This document shows, in pieces, positions 13,175 to 15,615 of a DNA stretch of 15,615 nucleotides; positions within the stretch are counted from its first letter, which is position 1; each line of letters begins with the position of its first letter. A program made the translations under genes and the position numbers. A model generated the notes under the pieces. It ran no database searches, was not told the origin of the DNA, and saw only the letters and a program-made list of their open reading frames with translations. The DNA comes from Acidimicrobiaceae bacterium (GTDB lineage Bacteria; Actinomycetota; Acidimicrobiia; Acidimicrobiales; UBA8592). The stretch covers positions 5,652 through 21,266 of the forward strand of contig PBMJ01000026.1 in assembly GCA_002722525.1 (NCBI GenBank). The letters are read 5' to 3'.

Positions 13175-15130
13175 TTAAACTGATCTTCCAGTTATTCGGC
13201 CTTCTCTGATAGCTTCCAAAATGGTTCTAGGAGCTAATGCATCGCCAATAACGTGAACGTTTAAATGGTGGAAATCTTCGGTTAGTTCTTTCGCAAGCGC
13301 GTCAACTACTTGATTACCCACGGCAGCGATAATCACATCAGGTTTTTCTGTCCTAATCTGCCCGGAAAGCGTGTCTTGAATATGGAGGAGCCCGTCAGAG
13401 ATCTTAACCGCAGTTGTATTCGGAACCATTTGTACTCCTTTACTTGCCAACCTTCGTAAAGTTATCACCATTGTTGCCTGATCAAGGAGGCTCCCAACAA
13501 ATAGCTTTGGAGTCACAATTATTACCTCGGCCCCTGCATCTTTCAAAGCTTCAGCTGGAGCATAAGCGGGGAAATGAGCTACATGATCAACGACAATAAC
13601 ATTCTTATCCATATACGTTTCAGGTGAAGCCATAACTTCTATAGGGGCAATGACAGGAATGGAGTCATCACTGGAAATGGGCGAGATCCTGGGTTGTGAT
13701 CCGGTTGCAATGATGACCGCATCAGGCTTTAAATCATTGATCATAGTTACGTCTATGAGTGTCTCTAATTTGACATCTACTTCGAGTCTTTGAAGTTCGT
13801 TGATTTGGTAATCAATAATTGTTCCTAGTTCAGCACGGGGTTCGATACTAGAGGCAAGAGGTATCTGACCCCCAAGTGTGGCGGAAGCTTCAGCCAACGT
13901 TACTTCTAGTCCGCGCTCTCGGGCGGCGATAGCTGCTTCCATCCCTGCAGGGCCGCCTCCAACGACAAGAACACGGCCGGAGGCTTGCGTTTCTGTCCCC
14001 TGCCCTATGGTTTTTTCATGGCCCACAGCGGGATTCACTGCGCATGTTATTGGTCTATTCGTATAGAGGTATCCGAAACATCCTTGATTGCAACCTATGC
14101 AGGGACGTATTTGATTGGGTGATTTTTCTTCAAGTTTTTGGACCCAAAATGGATCCGCTATAAGAGCTCTTGCTTGCGCTACGACATCTGCTTTGCCAGT
14201 AGCTATGACTTCTTCCGCTAGTTCGGGGTTTTTTAGCCTGCCGACTGCCATTACCGGGAGAGTAACGGCTGCACGAATATTTGCTGCATAATCGACATAT
14301 AACCCTTCTGGTGTGTCCATCGGAGGGACGATCATATGGTTATCTCGAGATGTCCCCGCACTGATAGAGAGGTAGTCAACCGATGCTAACGCCTCGATAT
14401 TACGAGCAACCTCTACGTAATCGTCATTACTTAAGCTGGCATCAACAAGGTCGCTCCCATTTATTCGAATTCCGACAACCATGTCATCACCAACTGTTTT
14501 TCTTGCCAACATGACGACTTCGTTGAGTAGCCTCATTCGGTTGTCCATTGATCCCCCATATTCGTCAGTACGAAGGTTGTTTAACGGTGAGAGGAATTGG
14601 CCAAGAAGGTATTCATGCGCTGCGTGGATCTCTATGCCATCTACACCTCCCTCAACAGCATTTTTGAATGATTTTTCATAACCATCTAATACTTGACTGA
14701 TTTCTTCAGCAGTCATGGCATGGGGGATTTCAGGTGAGATAGCTGACCGAACGTCTGATGGCGCCCATAGCGGCAGTCTCGAATCATGAGAAGACATCCG
14801 GCCGCCACTGTGAACAAGTTGGATAATGGTTTTACACCCGTATTGAGATAATTCTTTGTGAAGAGCCGTATACGAAGGGATGATCTCTTCCTTATGCCCC
14901 CACAAATAGTTCGGAAACTTCACCGTCGTGTCATGAACCGCTCCGCCTTCAACGACAACGGCTGCCACGCCACCTTTTGCCCGTTCAGCGTAATAACCCC
15001 GCATTCTTGGACCTACGACACCGTCTTCTGATAACAGTGTTTGGTGAGCTGGAAAAACCACCCGATTCTTTAATTTAAGGCGGCCAGCATTTAAAGGCTG
15101 AAGCATCTTTAAGGTAGAAATATCAACCAC
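13175..15130 (-). CDS. Old Yellow Enzyme / 2,4-dienoyl-CoA reductase-type FMN, Fe-S and FAD oxidoreductase
   Basis: This 651-residue protein has the three-part layout of the FadH/trimethylamine-dehydrogenase group. Residues about 5-335 form an FMN TIM barrel (LKNRVVFPAHQT, QLVHSGGR, GIEIHAAHEYLLGQFLSP with H169/H172, EYGGSMDNRMR, VGRLKNPELAEEVI). A CIGCNQGC...C cluster follows (C344, C347, C351, C363) that should hold a 4Fe-4S centre. Then come an FAD domain (VLVVGGGPAGMEAAIAARERG, 387-407) and an NAD(P)-binding domain, ending in HVIGDALAPRTILEAIREG. Members reduce enoyl-CoAs or other activated alkenes, or demethylate amines. The start is GTG at 15130. AGGAAG abuts it, too close for an ideal site, so the in-frame ATG eight codons later remains possible. 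The upstream luciferase-like gene is on the same strand, 189 bases away. Confidence 0.92.
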   Translation of the reverse strand: MVDISTLKMLQPLNAGRLKLKNRVVFPAHQTLLSEDGVVGPRMRGYYAERAKGGVAAVVVEGGAVHDTTVKFPNYLWGHKEEIIPSYTALHKELSQYGCKTIIQLVHSGGRMSSHDSRLPLWAPSDVRSAISPEIPHAMTAEEISQVLDGYEKSFKNAVEGGVDGIEIHAAHEYLLGQFLSPLNNLRTDEYGGSMDNRMRLLNEVVMLARKTVGDDMVVGIRINGSDLVDASLSNDDYVEVARNIEALASVDYLSISAGTSRDNHMIVPPMDTPEGLYVDYAANIRAAVTLPVMAVGRLKNPELAEEVIATGKADVVAQARALIADPFWVQKLEEKSPNQIRPCIGCNQGCFGYLYTNRPITCAVNPAVGHEKTIGQGTETQASGRVLVVGGGPAGMEAAIAARERGLEVTLAEASATLGGQIPLASSIEPRAELGTIIDYQINELQRLEVDVKLETLIDVTMINDLKPDAVIIATGSQPRISPISSDDSIPVIAPIEVMASPETYMDKNVIVVDHVAHFPAYAPAEALKDAGAEVIIVTPKLFVGSLLDQATMVITLRRLASKGVQMVPNTTAVKISDGLLHIQDTLSGQIRTEKPDVIIAAVGNQVVDALAKELTEDFHHLNVHVIGDALAPRTILEAIREGRITGRSV

Positions 15131-15161
15131 TTCCTAACGGTAAGACAGGAGAGTGAAGCGT

Positions 15162-15183
15162 CCGTTGAAATATTTTCAAACGG
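15162..15183. repeat. imperfect hairpin between the luciferase-like and OYE genes
   Basis: CCGTTGAAA pairs with TTTCAAACGG with one bulged base. On the plus strand a T-rich stretch (15184-15192) follows, but no plus-strand gene ends here. On the minus strand it lies just upstream of the OYE gene and may be a leader structure or a regulator site. The 15131-15319 gap otherwise shows no coding potential or clear promoter that I can see. Confidence 0.3.
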
Positions 15184-15319
15184 TTTTCTTTGTTGTCCAT
15201 AAGATTCCCCAGTCTTAAGCAACTATTATTCGTCGGTCTTACCCGCCAATAATCTGATTCTAATATGTGTTGGAAATCTTCGCTAGATGACTTCCATAGT
15301 TATGGGCTGACCGGTATTG

Positions 15320-15615
15320 CTAGTGAAATTCATCCATTAATGCCTTCGTTAGGTCTTCAACTTGGCTCATATGTATGGGCGGCTGGAAATAGAGGATTGA
15401 CTGATGAATGCCTAGCTGGTTCTGGTGAAGTATCTCAGTAATAACTGATGAAGGTTTGGTTTCTTCCTCTACGAAAACATGTGTGGAAACTTTGATGTCA
15501 TCGATGTTGGTTCCAATGTTCTTGCAGTGGGTCTTTAGAACTTCATATTTTTGTTTGAATAGTTGGTCTTCAAACATTGGAAGGTTCCAATGTGATGCAT
15601 GGTGGGCGACACTTC
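15320..15615 (-). CDS. luciferase-like (LLM) flavin-dependent oxidoreductase, C-terminal end (5' part outside window)
   Basis: The minus-strand frame is open from the window edge to the TAG at 15320-15322, about 98 residues. The segment VAHHASHWN, then FKQKYEVLKTHCKNIGTNIDDIKVS, matches the characteristic C-terminal pattern of luciferase-like monooxygenases ('ya d.wn ... f..k...l...c...grdp.ei..s'). Many of these in actinobacteria use F420 or FMN. Asp in the usual YADGWN is Ser here. The ATG at 15577 is internal and should not be used as a start. The last strand/helix, ILYFQPPIHMSQVEDLTKALMDEF, is also typical. It may be co-oriented with the OYE gene for a shared oxidative pathway. The substrate is unknown. 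Confidence 0.78.
   Translation of the reverse strand, partial: SVAHHASHWNLPMFEDQLFKQKYEVLKTHCKNIGTNIDDIKVSTHVFVEEETKPSSVITEILHQNQLGIHQSILYFQPPIHMSQVEDLTKALMDEFH

Noticed and set aside
15139..15243. 8-bp inverted repeat GGTAAGAC (15139-15146) / GTCTTACC (15236-15243) around the OYE upstream gap.
   Set aside because: The arms are about 90 bases apart and short enough to be expected by chance; no other support.

Overview
The window looks like a chromosome segment of a free-living, moderately AT-rich actinobacterium. A marine or freshwater Acidimicrobiia-like lineage is my best guess. The reasons are an actinobacterial-style polyprenyl diphosphate synthase (second motif DDILG followed by TGKPTGDDLREGK), an ECF sigma factor fused to a zinc-finger anti-sigma segment, several GTG starts, and many flavin-linked oxidoreductases and amidohydrolases. 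This assignment is inference from protein style. There is no rRNA, tRNA, CRISPR array, transposase or integrase in the window, and no gene-free stretch longer than about 190 bases.

Left part (1-3959): the 3' end of an FAD-dependent glycerol-3-phosphate dehydrogenase converges on a class II aldolase/adducin-family gene (minus strand). Divergent from that gene are a polyprenyl diphosphate synthase and an unusual Glu/Leu/Phe/Val-dehydrogenase-like protein. In the latter, the two lysines that bind substrate in the family appear to be serines.

Middle part (4017-8293): six tightly packed plus-strand genes form an apparent catabolic operon. The order is ABM-type monooxygenase, ACMSD-type amidohydrolase, imidazolonepropionase-type amidohydrolase, a second ABM protein, a PPOX-family flavin split-barrel protein, and an SDR. 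The last two overlap by ATGA. A perfect 16-bp palindrome just upstream overlaps the expected -35 region and is a good operator candidate. I cannot name the substrate.

Right-centre part (8304-13076): a 690-residue minus-strand protein combines an ECF sigma factor (regions 2 and 4), an HxxxCxxC zinc-finger segment, one membrane helix and about 375 residues of predicted extracytoplasmic beta-sandwich domains. Next come a small DCC/DUF393 protein and a divergent membrane fatty-acid desaturase. A secreted, C-terminally membrane-anchored protein with a long Ala/Glu coiled coil follows. The main new observation is a shared bipartite element, GGGTGTAAGAA-N13-TYGTCT. It lies upstream of both the sigma-fusion gene and the coiled-coil gene, in the right orientation and with identical spacing. 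It looks like an ECF promoter, which would make the sigma factor autoregulated and the coiled-coil surface protein a member of its regulon: a candidate self-contained envelope sensing and response module.

Right end (13113-15615): a perfect 26-nt palindrome separates the coiled-coil gene from a convergent 651-residue Old Yellow Enzyme / 2,4-dienoyl-CoA-reductase-type flavin/Fe-S oxidoreductase. After this, the 3' end of a luciferase-like monooxygenase runs off the window edge.
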